Shown: positions 28,244 through 37,939, counted from the stretch's first letter. The stretch is 64,000 bases of DNA from Methylicorpusculum oleiharenae (GCF_009828925.2 NZ_WUTY02000001.1:310001-374000); one strand, 5' to 3'. Program-made: numbers and translations. The notes: generated by a model from the sequence alone, not told the origin.

Positions 28244-29947
28244 CTATCTTAATAAAGACATCACATTTTGAGTCTGCGCGTTAGCTTGAGACAACATTGA
28301 GATACCGGCTTGTTGCAGGATCTGGTTCCTCGTCATTGCTGTGGTTTCCGCAGCAAAATCTGCATCTCTAATTCGAGAATTTGCAGCTGACAAGTTTTCA
28401 GAGACATTATCAAGGTTACGGATGGTCATTTCAAACCGGTTTTGTGCAGAACCTAAATTCGCCCGGAAAGAGTCGACTTGCTCCAATGCGCTGTCAACCG
28501 ATTTCATCAAGGTGTTAGCGCCTTGAATCGTAGTGACATCCGCGTTGGCAATGGTTCCTTTAGCCTGAACATTCTCCTGTATGTCTCGACCGGCTGATAC
28601 GGTTTGACCGGAATCCAACCCTGCACTTTCCATTGTGGCACCGGAAGCAACTATAGTGTCAGTAGCAGAATAAGTCACTTGGCCGGAAATCCTGAGATCT
28701 AATGCACCAGTAAAGTCATTATCAGTATTTCCAGCCCCATTGACAGCACCTCCACCCCCGTTGAAAATCAGATTCGAGGCGACTGCATCCTTCGTTTCAA
28801 TGATTATATCTCTGCCATCCTCGGCAACAAGATTTAATCGGCCGTCTTTGTCAACACTCGCAGCGACACCTGTTATGTTAGTTTTAGAGTTGATCGCATT
28901 AACAAGATCACCACCAGCATCATTCTCCTGAATGTTAACAGGTCCTACATCAACACCATTAATTTTTAAACTATCAAACTCCAGCTTACCAGCACCCACA
29001 TTGGAATTTTCCAAAGCAGGCATGCCACTAGTTCCAGCTACACCTACATCACCTGAGACAGCTTCAGAAATATTAAACTCTGTGCGTGCGGTTGCATAAA
29101 CGCCTTCCAATACAGTTTTTCCTGTGGAATCCACCTCACCTAACTCACGGATTGAATTAACTCGAGTTGCTATGTCTTTAGCAAGACCCGCACCGTAATA
29201 GGTTCCAGAAGTAGTGGTTAATTCCGCACCTGAACGTTGGGAAATATCGCCACCATAACGAGCTAACGCAATATCTACGTTTTGTGCACCGCCATTAACG
29301 CTTAGCGTCACATCACCAGATCCTACGGCCACCCCAGAGGAACTTGTAGCCCCACCACTTGAAACACCAATGTTTCCTACTGAATCCCCGGAAAGTGCAA
29401 CTCGGGTTCCTACCGTTTGAACCGCGCCAGGTTGTTGTCCTAATGCACTCGCCCGCATATCTCCCATTTTAACGGATAATTGCTGCCCGGAATTGGCGCC
29501 AATTTGGAAAGAAAACTCCTTATTACTGCCGTCCAAGAGATTTTTTCCGTTGAACTGAGTCGTTCCACCAATCCGATTTATTTCGCTGACAATTTGATCA
29601 ATTTCCAGCTGTATAGACTGCCGGTCACTGGCAGAATTCGTATCGTTAGCCGCTTGAACAGCCAAGGTCCGCATTCTTTGCAAACCGTTGGTAACCTCGT
29701 CCAATGCGCCTTCGGCCGTTTGCGCAAGAGAAATACCATCATTGGCATTTCGAGACGCTTGATTCAGACCATTGACTTGTGCTTGGAAACGATTAGAAAT
29801 CGCAAGACCGGCAGCATCATCCTTGGCGCTATTGATACGCAACCCTGATGAGAGCCTTTGCAAATTGGTTTGCATTGCTGATTGTGACTTATTTAAGTTC
29901 CGTTGCGCATTGAGCGCTGAAACATTCGTATTAATGACTTGTGCCAT
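28244..29947 (-). CDS. fliC: Flagellin (copy 2)
   Basis: The 567-residue protein has the same D0/D1 ends as copy 1 ([57 protein letters not shown]). Its central region is homologous but diverged, for example VSSGGATSSSGVAVGSGD against a different stretch in copy 1. AAGGAG precedes the ATG and a strong sigma28 promoter lies upstream, so this is probably the main filament subunit. It heads the fliC2-flaG-fliD unit, directly downstream of the glycosyltransferase cassette. Confidence 0.97.
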   Translation of the reverse strand: MAQVINTNVSALNAQRNLNKSQSAMQTNLQRLSSGLRINSAKDDAAGLAISNRFQAQVNGLNQASRNANDGISLAQTAEGALDEVTNGLQRMRTLAVQAANDTNSASDRQSIQLEIDQIVSEINRIGGTTQFNGKNLLDGSNKEFSFQIGANSGQQLSVKMGDMRASALGQQPGAVQTVGTRVALSGDSVGNIGVSSGGATSSSGVAVGSGDVTLSVNGGAQNVDIALARYGGDISQRSGAELTTTSGTYYGAGLAKDIATRVNSIRELGEVDSTGKTVLEGVYATARTEFNISEAVSGDVGVAGTSGMPALENSNVGAGKLEFDSLKINGVDVGPVNIQENDAGGDLVNAINSKTNITGVAASVDKDGRLNLVAEDGRDIIIETKDAVASNLIFNGGGGAVNGAGNTDNDFTGALDLRISGQVTYSATDTIVASGATMESAGLDSGQTVSAGRDIQENVQAKGTIANADVTTIQGANTLMKSVDSALEQVDSFRANLGSAQNRFEMTIRNLDNVSENLSAANSRIRDADFAAETTAMTRNQILQQAGISMLSQANAQTQNVMSLLR

Positions 29948-30005
29948 GATGACTCTCCTTCAGGGTCTTTGCTTAAAAAGCAAGTTTGTTTAATCTCGCT
30001 TTGTT

Positions 30006-30032
30006 TATCGACCATGCCCCATGAAGCTTTAA
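30006..30032 (-). promoter_or_regulatory. Sigma28 (FliA) promoter of flagellin 2
   Basis: The minus strand reads TAAAGCTT (complement of 30025-30032), 11 bases, then GTCGATAA (complement of 30006-30013). This matches the FliA consensus TAAAGTTT-N11-GCCGATAA at 14 of 16 positions. The leader to the ATG at 29947 is about 50 bases. Bases 30033-30217 up to the giant glycosyltransferase stop hold no gene or clear terminator. Confidence 0.88.
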
Positions 30033-30217
30033 TAATTTTTCATGACTTTTCACTGCGAGGAAACATAAATGAGAACCAAGTCACAACAGCAGGTAAACTG
30101 ACAACTAAAAGATCATCTTGGGAGTCTGTTATACCATCCTCCCATCTAAATTTCATACTCACCAAATTTATACACACGGTTACAGCAATCGACTTTGTCG
30201 CAGTGACTACCCCAATA

Positions 30218-33200
30218 CTAAGGTGTCAACGCCATCAACCAATCATCCAAATGATCTTCAAGCAAGTAATTATCCAACACCCATTGCTGCAATGCATTTC
30301 CCTCCGCTGTTAACGCTTCAGGTTCACCGATTTTCTCTCTGATGGCTTTAAGCCAATACTGAGTATTATTACCGACTAAGGTCACCGGGGCATTCTGGTA
30401 AGGAAGAATATCGGAACAAATTACCGGCCAACCGAGCACGCCGTATTCAAGTATGCGTAAATTCGTTTTAGCCGTATTAAAATTGTTGTACTCCAATGGC
30501 GCAATGGCTAAATCAAGATCCAGTTCAGCCAGTTTTTGAGGATAAAGATCAAACGACACCCCCCCATGATACTCCTTGATAATAGGCTTAAGCCTATCAG
30601 GGCACATACCCATAAAAATCCAGTCGACCTCGTTTTTTAGGGATTCAACCACAGGAATAATAAATTCAAGATCACCATGATGTTGCGCGCCCCCCGCCCA
30701 ACCAACACGCAGTTTATTGCCAGTACGTTGTCTGTTGGTGACCGACAAATTCAGCCATCGGGTACTTTCCAAATAATTGGGCACAATTTTGATGTCATCA
30801 ATCCACCGGCTGTAGGCTTCTTTTAAAGGCTCATTCGCCACAATCAACCGGTCGGAGTTCTCCATCAATTTTCTAAGACGTTTGCGCATATCTTTGGGCC
30901 ACTTACCTTGCAAAGGATGCTTGCCAGGCAATGCAAAAACCAAATCATCTTGCGAGTAGATTCTAAATACTGAATTAAAGCGTTTGTACTGTTCCCATGC
31001 ATGGATTAAATAATCAGCAGTACCATTTTGCAGCAACAAGAGATCAGGCTTAACCCGCTCAATTTCAACAATATCAGGAATCAATGTGGCGCTGTGATTA
31101 GGCAATAAACTGCTTTGAATCATCGCTGCATTGGTCAATGCCCGGAGCGGGGATCTAACCCGATATTCGCCGACACCTGAATCATTCGCAGGAAAGGCGT
31201 AAATCCGAAGCCTATCATGAAAATCGACATTCCATGTTACATCCGTTTCTGTTTCAATCTGAAAATGCCGATGTTTGAGACTAAGATTACGATTATAAGC
31301 AGGGTCATTGGCTAGCTGAGGAAGCCACTTTTCCAACATTTTGTCAGCTTCTTGTCTAGCTCTCTTGGCTTTATCAGGATTTTTATCAGCTTTTATTGAG
31401 CTGGAACCATGATGAACAACTGTTGCATAAGGAGTCCAGACAATTTTATAGCCCCGCTCTCTTACTTTTAAACATAAATCAACATCATTGAACAAAACTT
31501 TAAAGTTTTCCTCATCAAGCCCGCCCACTTCGAAATATAAAGATTTAGGAATCAACAAACATGCGGCGGTCACGGCGGAAAAGTTTTGAACCACTTGGGC
31601 GCGGTTCATATAACCTGGATCAGTCATGGGCAAACTAATATGAGGATGATCAGCCACACCAAAAGACCCCATGCCTAAAATCACGCCGGCGTGCTGCAAC
31701 GTTTGATTCGGAAACACCAAGCGTGCACCGACAATACCAACCTCTTCATGTTGACAGTGGTTAAGCATACGCTCCAACCAGTTTTCATGCACCATTATCG
31801 TATCGTTATTCAACAAGACAAGGTACTCGCCAAGGGCGAGCTCTGCCGCATAGTTATTGATGGCGGAATAGTTATAGGCCTTCGGGTAACTCAATACACG
31901 GACAGTGTCGGGGTACTGTTCTTGTATAGTTTTGAAGTAGGTCAGCGTCTCCGGCAATTCACTCTGGTTATCAACAATGAGCACCTCGTATTGCGCATAA
32001 CTCGTTTTCGCCAGCAAACTGGCTATACAGGGTTGCAAAATATCTAGGCGATCACGGGTAGGTACAATAATGGAAACTAATGGCTGGTCTGACCATTGAT
32101 AAACTATGTTGTAAGTACCAGGAACATAACCTTCTTGCACTTCAGCATTGCGATGAGTGCGATGGAGATGTTGCTCCAACGCCACTTTGACTGATGTATC
32201 ATGGCTTGCACTTATGGTCCTTTGCGGATAATGCAGTAACACTTCGGGGATATGCGCAATTGCCGCCTCACCGAAAACCTCCATTAATTGTAATGCCCAG
32301 TGATAATCAAGTGCCTGACTGCTCAAAAGCCACGTTTCAAGCGATTTAAGAGCACGACTCGAAACTGCACAAGCTCCAAGATAATCATACGAATACAGAT
32401 AATCCCGATTAAAGTCCGGTTTAAAACGTGGATTTTTCAGAGCCCCCCCGTCAGCTAGTTCATCGTCATCAACATAAAATAAGCACGCTTGCAAATTGGT
32501 GCTGATGTAATCACCTAGAACTAAAAACGCTTGAGGTTCAAACTGCACGCCGACGGGTACCAGCCACAACCAGTTGCGCTCATCCTCGCTCAGGAGCGAC
32601 CGTATTACCGAGTCGCGAGTGACCACACTATTTAATACGACCCAACTGACGATATCAATTTCATCGAAGGAATTATCGGGAGCCGAAAAAGGTGCCAAAA
32701 TGACCAATCGCCAATCGGAATAAAGCTGCTGAGATAGACTGTCAATGGTATTAGCTAAGAGTTGCTCATCACCCACATTTAATTCAATAATGACATGGAC
32801 AACAGGATAAATTTGCCAGAAAGTATCTAACCTATGATTGTGTATAATGAGATCGGCTTCGGTTAAGGTTTTTTTTACTCGCCAGTTTTCATAAGAATTT
32901 AACGTTGACTTTGTGATAGCAGCACTAGGGCGGCTATTTTTAACTAATACAGCAGTATGCGAACCAATTTGAGGCTGATCGGATTGACTGACCGTCACAG
33001 GATTAACATCAATCTTTGCATACAAGGAAATCGGCCCTGAAATGCCACGCAATCCAGCGGTTGCCCCAGTACAATTTATTACGACAAGTTGATTTCCATC
33101 TTTATCAGGTTGATAAGGTATTTCTAGTGTCCGAGTGGTTCCTCCATTAATAACTAATGAAACGAATATATCTCCATTAACATTAATGACCACTTCAAAT

Positions 33201-35590
33201 GGATATAGGTCATAATCAGCATTTGGTATCTTTGATAGAGAAATAAAAACAGATTTAGTACTTGGCAAGCCCCTAACAGCCGGAACCATATTAAAGCTAG
33301 CGCTTTGACATAAAATATATCGCTGCCGTCCAACATCCTTAATTACACCTTTACCGTATACAAGATTTAAATCGTTTGCTGGCCACATAGAGGCACCCTG
33401 CTTAATCGATAGGGTACGCCACCAAATATCGAAAACGGTTTTAGATATTAGTTCTGGCAGTTGCTTTAGTTCTCCCAAAAAAGCTGGGCCGCTTAGCATT
33501 ACCCAAGCAGGAACCTCATGAAAGCTGGAAATTGAATTAACTAATCTTTTAAGTAGCCAATCATTTTCAAGAGCCCCCGTCACATCAATGCTGAGCTGAT
33601 CATCCTCTTTATTCACTAATACTGCACATTTAAGAGCCCCACTCTGAAGTTTACCGATAAATGAGTTTATTTGATGAGCACTTCCTGGTGTATATGTGGT
33701 TCTTCCATCCACTAATAATAAATAATCACTGGTATCTTCAAATTCTCTTAAAAAAACATCCCGCCAGCTTTCACAACTAGAGTATTCTGTTACTGTAGCT
33801 CCGCTTAGCCCAAATGATCCAATGACGCTGATGGTGGAAAGTGAAAGCACTGCACGAAAAGATTTAGCCAAGTCCAGAATATGTGCAGCATCGGCATCTT
33901 TTATATCAAGAGCATTAATAACGATATGGAATTTTGAGAGATGTGCAATAGCAGCAGCTACACGTTCAGTTGAAAGCCCATCTTGATAAAAGCCATAAAG
34001 TTGCTGCGCCCTTTTTCTCTGAGCCAAACTACAGCTTTCTTTATGTATCTCAAACGGATTTTTTAAAAGTTTAATAAAGCCTTTGTCGTCACTAAACTCA
34101 AGACCAACGTCACGCCAGCTGTTCCCTGGTGCATTTGGATTGTATGCCCAATGTTGAACTGGTATGTCGCTTGAGTAAAGTAAAATAGGACGATCCAAGG
34201 TCATAAACTCAAATATCAACGACGAAGCATCTGCCACCAGAATATCTGCTTCTGCAAAACTATCAGCAATACTAGCTTCCGGCGCATCAATCAATTCCAC
34301 CAAAGGATCCTTTTGAGTCCAAGCATGCCAATCATCCATTAACCCCTTAAATAGGTTTTTATATGCTACAAAAGCATGGTCGTTTTGAACGATTGCCGGA
34401 TGGGGTTTGATTACGATGCGCGAGTTTGGAAAAACCTGTCGAATTATTGGGACTAATCGATCTCCAAAAAAAACAGCTGCACTAATTTCAGGATTATACG
34501 TTGGAGCGAATAATATAGTGAGGTTCTGTTGGTTAAGCTCTCGCTTTGGCAACTTAAATACTTGATCAACCCAAGCATTGCCAGTTAGCAAAAAACCTCG
34601 CCGAGGATGAATTTTCGAAAGCAGTGTATCTTCTATATCCCATACACTGCCGCACATAAAATCTGCGAAGTTATATTGAGATTCGGCATAACCATATCTC
34701 GTTACCGAACCATGGCGCATCGCAATTAGTTCTACATTATAGGCATCACAATAATCTCGCCAAAATTCAACAGACCAGCCATCTGCCACCGCGATTACAT
34801 CCGGGCTCCACTCCATCACTTCGTCAATCGATAAAGTCAGCAAACTTTCCTCAAAACACTCGGATAAAGGCTTAAGCGAACGAAAGTGAAAAGGCATATT
34901 TCCATAACAAGCTACCCTCATCCCTTTGATCTTCTCATGAAATGGCATGACTGAAGTCTGACGAAAAATATATAGGACTCTGGTTTGTCCACAATTTTCC
35001 ATTGTTAGGATGGGAAATTCGGCGAACAAATCGAAACCCAAGGAACGAACAAGATGGATATATTCAAATTGGGGACGGTATATTGCTTCATAGGTTGCAT
35101 TTTTAAGCAATTTAGATTCTGTGCCTGTAAGCATCACAGAATCTTTTAAAATTAACCACCCCCCGGGGACCAGCAAGGAAGAAGCTTTCAGTACCACTCG
35201 CTCTGCGGAAAGATTATCTTTAATAGTAGTTAGCACCCCCATTAAGCTTACTACCTGAAATCGTTCTGCTGATTCAAATTCAAATACATCCCTGACCTGA
35301 AATTCAACATTCTGAATGCCTTCGGATCGTACCTTCGTTTGGGCTTGATCAATCAATTTTGCACTAATATCAATCCCCACTACCTGCTTGGCTACTTGGG
35401 CATATAACAGTGTGAATTCACCATCGGCACAGCCTATATCTAATACGCTATCCCCGGCGAATATCAATGGTAAAACATAATCAGACAAAAGTTGTTTTTG
35501 CCGAACGTAAAGATCGACAGGCCCAATTTTCCCCCGATTTGTTTGCTGCCAAAAATCCCGGGCGACATCGCTCTGATTTTTATTGCTCAT
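30218..35590 (-). CDS. Giant multidomain methyltransferase / CDP-glycerol-glycerophosphotransferase-like / glycosyltransferase
   Basis: This 1790-residue protein joins at least five modules. Residues ~1-210 form a class I SAM methyltransferase (VLDIGCADGEFT at 49-60). Residues ~225-550 resemble the CDP-glycerol glycerophosphotransferase family (MRHGSVTRYG at 291-300, FAPTYNPE, VIKPHPAI, ADILVADASSLIFEF at 448-462). Residues ~555-900 are unassigned, partly beta-rich. Residues ~925-1150 form a GT2-like domain with a DDDE metal site near 1041. Residues ~1170-1420 are a clear GT2 domain (VSIIVPTRDR at 1172, LNNDT near 1260, FNDVDLCLKVRERGYKI). Residues ~1455-1790 look like a GT-B glycosyltransferase (VGWAGGAQHHGD, RILEYGVLGWPVI). 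It is the last gene of a four-gene run ending just upstream of flagellin 2, suggesting glycosylation of flagellin or a surface glycan. The acceptor is inferred, not shown. Confidence 0.85.
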   Translation of the reverse strand: MSNKNQSDVARDFWQQTNRGKIGPVDLYVRQKQLLSDYVLPLIFAGDSVLDIGCADGEFTLLYAQVAKQVVGIDISAKLIDQAQTKVRSEGIQNVEFQVRDVFEFESAERFQVVSLMGVLTTIKDNLSAERVVLKASSLLVPGGWLILKDSVMLTGTESKLLKNATYEAIYRPQFEYIHLVRSLGFDLFAEFPILTMENCGQTRVLYIFRQTSVMPFHEKIKGMRVACYGNMPFHFRSLKPLSECFEESLLTLSIDEVMEWSPDVIAVADGWSVEFWRDYCDAYNVELIAMRHGSVTRYGYAESQYNFADFMCGSVWDIEDTLLSKIHPRRGFLLTGNAWVDQVFKLPKRELNQQNLTILFAPTYNPEISAAVFFGDRLVPIIRQVFPNSRIVIKPHPAIVQNDHAFVAYKNLFKGLMDDWHAWTQKDPLVELIDAPEASIADSFAEADILVADASSLIFEFMTLDRPILLYSSDIPVQHWAYNPNAPGNSWRDVGLEFSDDKGFIKLLKNPFEIHKESCSLAQRKRAQQLYGFYQDGLSTERVAAAIAHLSKFHIVINALDIKDADAAHILDLAKSFRAVLSLSTISVIGSFGLSGATVTEYSSCESWRDVFLREFEDTSDYLLLVDGRTTYTPGSAHQINSFIGKLQSGALKCAVLVNKEDDQLSIDVTGALENDWLLKRLVNSISSFHEVPAWVMLSGPAFLGELKQLPELISKTVFDIWWRTLSIKQGASMWPANDLNLVYGKGVIKDVGRQRYILCQSASFNMVPAVRGLPSTKSVFISLSKIPNADYDLYPFEVVINVNGDIFVSLVINGGTTRTLEIPYQPDKDGNQLVVINCTGATAGLRGISGPISLYAKIDVNPVTVSQSDQPQIGSHTAVLVKNSRPSAAITKSTLNSYENWRVKKTLTEADLIIHNHRLDTFWQIYPVVHVIIELNVGDEQLLANTIDSLSQQLYSDWRLVILAPFSAPDNSFDEIDIVSWVVLNSVVTRDSVIRSLLSEDERNWLWLVPVGVQFEPQAFLVLGDYISTNLQACLFYVDDDELADGGALKNPRFKPDFNRDYLYSYDYLGACAVSSRALKSLETWLLSSQALDYHWALQLMEVFGEAAIAHIPEVLLHYPQRTISASHDTSVKVALEQHLHRTHRNAEVQEGYVPGTYNIVYQWSDQPLVSIIVPTRDRLDILQPCIASLLAKTSYAQYEVLIVDNQSELPETLTYFKTIQEQYPDTVRVLSYPKAYNYSAINNYAAELALGEYLVLLNNDTIMVHENWLERMLNHCQHEEVGIVGARLVFPNQTLQHAGVILGMGSFGVADHPHISLPMTDPGYMNRAQVVQNFSAVTAACLLIPKSLYFEVGGLDEENFKVLFNDVDLCLKVRERGYKIVWTPYATVVHHGSSSIKADKNPDKAKRARQEADKMLEKWLPQLANDPAYNRNLSLKHRHFQIETETDVTWNVDFHDRLRIYAFPANDSGVGEYRVRSPLRALTNAAMIQSSLLPNHSATLIPDIVEIERVKPDLLLLQNGTADYLIHAWEQYKRFNSVFRIYSQDDLVFALPGKHPLQGKWPKDMRKRLRKLMENSDRLIVANEPLKEAYSRWIDDIKIVPNYLESTRWLNLSVTNRQRTGNKLRVGWAGGAQHHGDLEFIIPVVESLKNEVDWIFMGMCPDRLKPIIKEYHGGVSFDLYPQKLAELDLDLAIAPLEYNNFNTAKTNLRILEYGVLGWPVICSDILPYQNAPVTLVGNNTQYWLKAIREKIGEPEALTAEGNALQQWVLDNYLLEDHLDDWLMALTP

Positions 35591-35599
35591 TTTTTAGTA

Positions 35600-36253
35600 T
35601 TAGCTCCACTGCTTAGCCATAACATGACGCGCCATATCAAGATCTGCTGTCGTGTCAATATCAAAGGCTTTCAACTCGAAAGCCGGTAAAGGCAAATGAG
35701 ATTCTAGCGCTTGATAAACATAGATAGGTTTATTCACGACTAAATGCGGCTCTATCACAGCGATTCCGGTCCATTCAAACTCATGTCTTACATGCCGACT
35801 AAAACCAATCACATTGCGCCCTACAGTGTCAAGCTGAGCCCTTACCCCATCACTAGTGGTGTATCGTGATACACCAAGAAGATTAGAATGTTCCTCCGCT
35901 GCCACAACAAATTTATAAAAAGAATTATCTTCAAGCACTGTATCAGCATCTATAACTAACACTCGCTCCTTAAGATGCCGAGCCACCCTATAAATACTCT
36001 GCAACGTATTGGTGCGGGCATATTCGGGATTTCGTACAATTATGATATCTCGCCTTAAACTTAAAGCGTGCTGTATAACCACATCTTCATGAAAACCTAC
36101 CACAACCCACAACGTTTCCACACCATGAAGTCTCTCTACATGGTAATCTAACAAAGTTCGATTCAAAACCTCGACCATGCATTTCGGCTTATCAAGGCCC
36201 AGCCTTGAACCTATTCCGGCAGCACTAATTACAGCGTGTTTAATAGGCGGCAT
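35600..36253 (-). CDS. NTP-transferase (sugar- or phosphoalcohol-nucleotidyltransferase)
   Basis: The 217-residue protein has the nucleotidyltransferase P-loop-like motif SAAGIGSRLGLDKPK at 10-24 and the metal-binding IDADT at 101-105. The TNTLQSIY segment at 81-88 resembles phosphocholine and aminoethylphosphonate cytidylyltransferases (LicC/PntC type) as well as glucose-1-phosphate transferases. It would make an NDP-activated donor. It overlaps the HAD gene by 25 bases and lies nine bases before the giant transferase, which contains a domain family that uses CDP-activated donors. A CTP-dependent activity is therefore my preferred inference, not established. Confidence 0.8.
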   Translation of the reverse strand: MPPIKHAVISAAGIGSRLGLDKPKCMVEVLNRTLLDYHVERLHGVETLWVVVGFHEDVVIQHALSLRRDIIIVRNPEYARTNTLQSIYRVARHLKERVLVIDADTVLEDNSFYKFVVAAEEHSNLLGVSRYTTSDGVRAQLDTVGRNVIGFSRHVRHEFEWTGIAVIEPHLVVNKPIYVYQALESHLPLPAFELKAFDIDTTADLDMARHVMAKQWS

Positions 36254-36831
36254 AAAGATACTCCATCATAGACAACAAAATCACTGAGGCTAATGAGTTG
36301 TTTATGAGGAGGATGAACTCCTCCAAAGGCAATTCGCCAATCAGCCACCTCAAACATTGAGACATCGTTCATACCATCACCTACAACCACAATGCGGTCA
36401 AAACGATCGCGTAAACTAGAAACAGCATCGCCTTTATGCAATACAGTTTCTACACCGTCTAACTTATCGTTACACATACGCGCTGTTGAAGTGAAACTTT
36501 GAATATTTAAGTCGTCCAGCATTGATTTTACCCATAAATCGAGGTTTCCAGTAACCACGAAAGATTCCTCAATATGAGAAAAAATAAAGTCGATAATTTG
36601 GGGCTGTAAATTTATCTCTTCAGACAAAACTCTATGAATCCAATCCACATCAGCATCCTTTAACAGTTTCACCCTTAACTTAAAAGATTTATCAAAAGGC
36701 AAATAGCCGTTAATGGTAGCCTCTGTTAATACACCTATTTCATCTTCCAAACCAACAGATGAAGCTATTAATGGCAGTATTTCTTGATTGGTAAGTGTTC
36801 CATCTAAATCAAAGCAATATGCTGTTTTCAT
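36229..36831 (-). CDS. HAD-superfamily phosphatase (phosphoserine phosphatase-like)
   Basis: The 200-residue protein has HAD motif I CFDLDGTLTN with nucleophile D8 and acid D10, motif II Thr in VVTGNLD (T94), motif III Lys in HKGDAV (K133), and motif IV GDGMNDVSMF at 151-160. The arrangement is that of the HAD-IB class (SerB-like), which removes phosphate from small phosphomonoesters. In this operon it could free a phosphorylated precursor or product of the NTP-transferase. The methyltransferase stop and this ATG are adjacent with no gap. Confidence 0.85.
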   Translation of the reverse strand: MKTAYCFDLDGTLTNQEILPLIASSVGLEDEIGVLTEATINGYLPFDKSFKLRVKLLKDADVDWIHRVLSEEINLQPQIIDFIFSHIEESFVVTGNLDLWVKSMLDDLNIQSFTSTARMCNDKLDGVETVLHKGDAVSSLRDRFDRIVVVGDGMNDVSMFEVADWRIAFGGVHPPHKQLISLSDFVVYDGVSLCRLLNTL

Positions 36832-37596
36832 TTAACTAAATCCTTTCTGAAATATAGAGAAATACTGTCTTGTTTCTTTGCGTTTTTCCATCTCGTTTGG
36901 AAATAAGAATCCGCTTTCCTTTCTTATGAAATTATTAGAATATAAAGTTACATCATAAAACGAATTCAACTCATCAATTGTTCTATAAATAGCAGAATAC
37001 TCATGAGAAAGTTCTATAGAGTAGAACTTATCCAGAGTAACTCTCTTAGCTATACCAACCGGCTCTCTTAAGTATATTTTTCCACCAGGAGCACAAAAAC
37101 TTGCGGCATTTTTTAAAACACTCAAACAATCACTATCATTTAGATAGATCAATAAACCAGATAGCAATATCAAATCATAAGGAGGGTATAGAATCAGTTT
37201 CTCGGATTGCATTTCAATTGCTGACATAACTTGAAAACGGAGATTTGTAAATCCTAATTTCATCGATTCTTGCTTTGCTTTTCCTATTAAAGAACTTGAA
37301 AAATCGATCCCCAAATAATCTATTTTTTCAAACTGCTCTGCAAAAAACCATCCCCAACGCCCTATACCGCAACCTATGTCAAAAACGTTCTTCGTCTCGT
37401 ACAGATTAAGCAGCCCCGCGATATTTGCTTTTTCATACCGATCACGCAACTCGACCAACTTGGGATCTTTATCCTGGTACATTGTTGTGCTTAGAACGGT
37501 ATCGTATTCACGAATGCCACGCTCTTCAAAAAATGCTTGAGTTGCCGCATAGTCTATTGCCTTACTTTTACCTAAAATTCTTCGTGGATGTTGCAC
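36832..37596 (-). CDS. Class I SAM-dependent methyltransferase
   Basis: The 254-residue protein has motif I VFDIGCGIGR at 71-80, an acidic motif II loop near YLGIDFSSSLIGKAKQ, and motif IV-like PPYDLILLSGLLIYL, all typical of Rossmann-type methyltransferases acting on small molecules. Substrate unknown. It opens the four-gene cassette with the HAD phosphatase, NTP-transferase and giant transferase. Because the giant protein carries its own methyltransferase domain, the pathway may include two methylations. Upstream DNA is AT-rich accessory sequence. Confidence 0.85.
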   Translation of the reverse strand: MQHPRRILGKSKAIDYAATQAFFEERGIREYDTVLSTTMYQDKDPKLVELRDRYEKANIAGLLNLYETKNVFDIGCGIGRWGWFFAEQFEKIDYLGIDFSSSLIGKAKQESMKLGFTNLRFQVMSAIEMQSEKLILYPPYDLILLSGLLIYLNDSDCLSVLKNAASFCAPGGKIYLREPVGIAKRVTLDKFYSIELSHEYSAIYRTIDELNSFYDVTLYSNNFIRKESGFLFPNEMEKRKETRQYFSIFQKGFS

Positions 37597-37807
37597 TAGA
37601 CCCCCTCATTACCAATCTAAAATGACTCATAGAACATCTTGACCTGAATTCGCAAAATGTTAAGCGTCGGCGCCTAAAAATTGACGCTACCAAGTTAAAA
37701 AGCATAATTAGTGCCATCAATAGTCTTGGGGAAACCGATGGTGATAATTCTGAACATTACGTCGTTTAATACCGCTTAGGCTTTGGAGTTTAAATTGGGA
37801 ATTGCAG

Positions 37808-37894
37808 CCCATTTAGCGACCTAAATTTAGCGAATCGACTCTGATTAAGTCATCAATATAATAATGCGCCGTTCCTTAGTTTGAGCATTACATC
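37808..37894 (+). repeat. Degenerate direct repeat, unit 1
   Basis: This segment shares the core ACCTAAATTTAGCG and a following TTAAGTCAT with 41124-41212 in the same orientation, with roughly three quarters of positions alike by eye over ~90 bases. Each copy lies on the 3' side of one AAA-ATPase gene, suggesting both belonged to a duplicated block. Confidence 0.6.
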
Positions 37895-37939
37895 TATGTC
37901 ACGCTAGGTCTTTTTTCCAGCCCAAGAGCTCAGCGAGAT

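Noticed and set aside
31691-32047. 118-codon plus-strand frame inside the giant transferase
   Set aside because: Antisense to a clear GT2 domain; no start signal.
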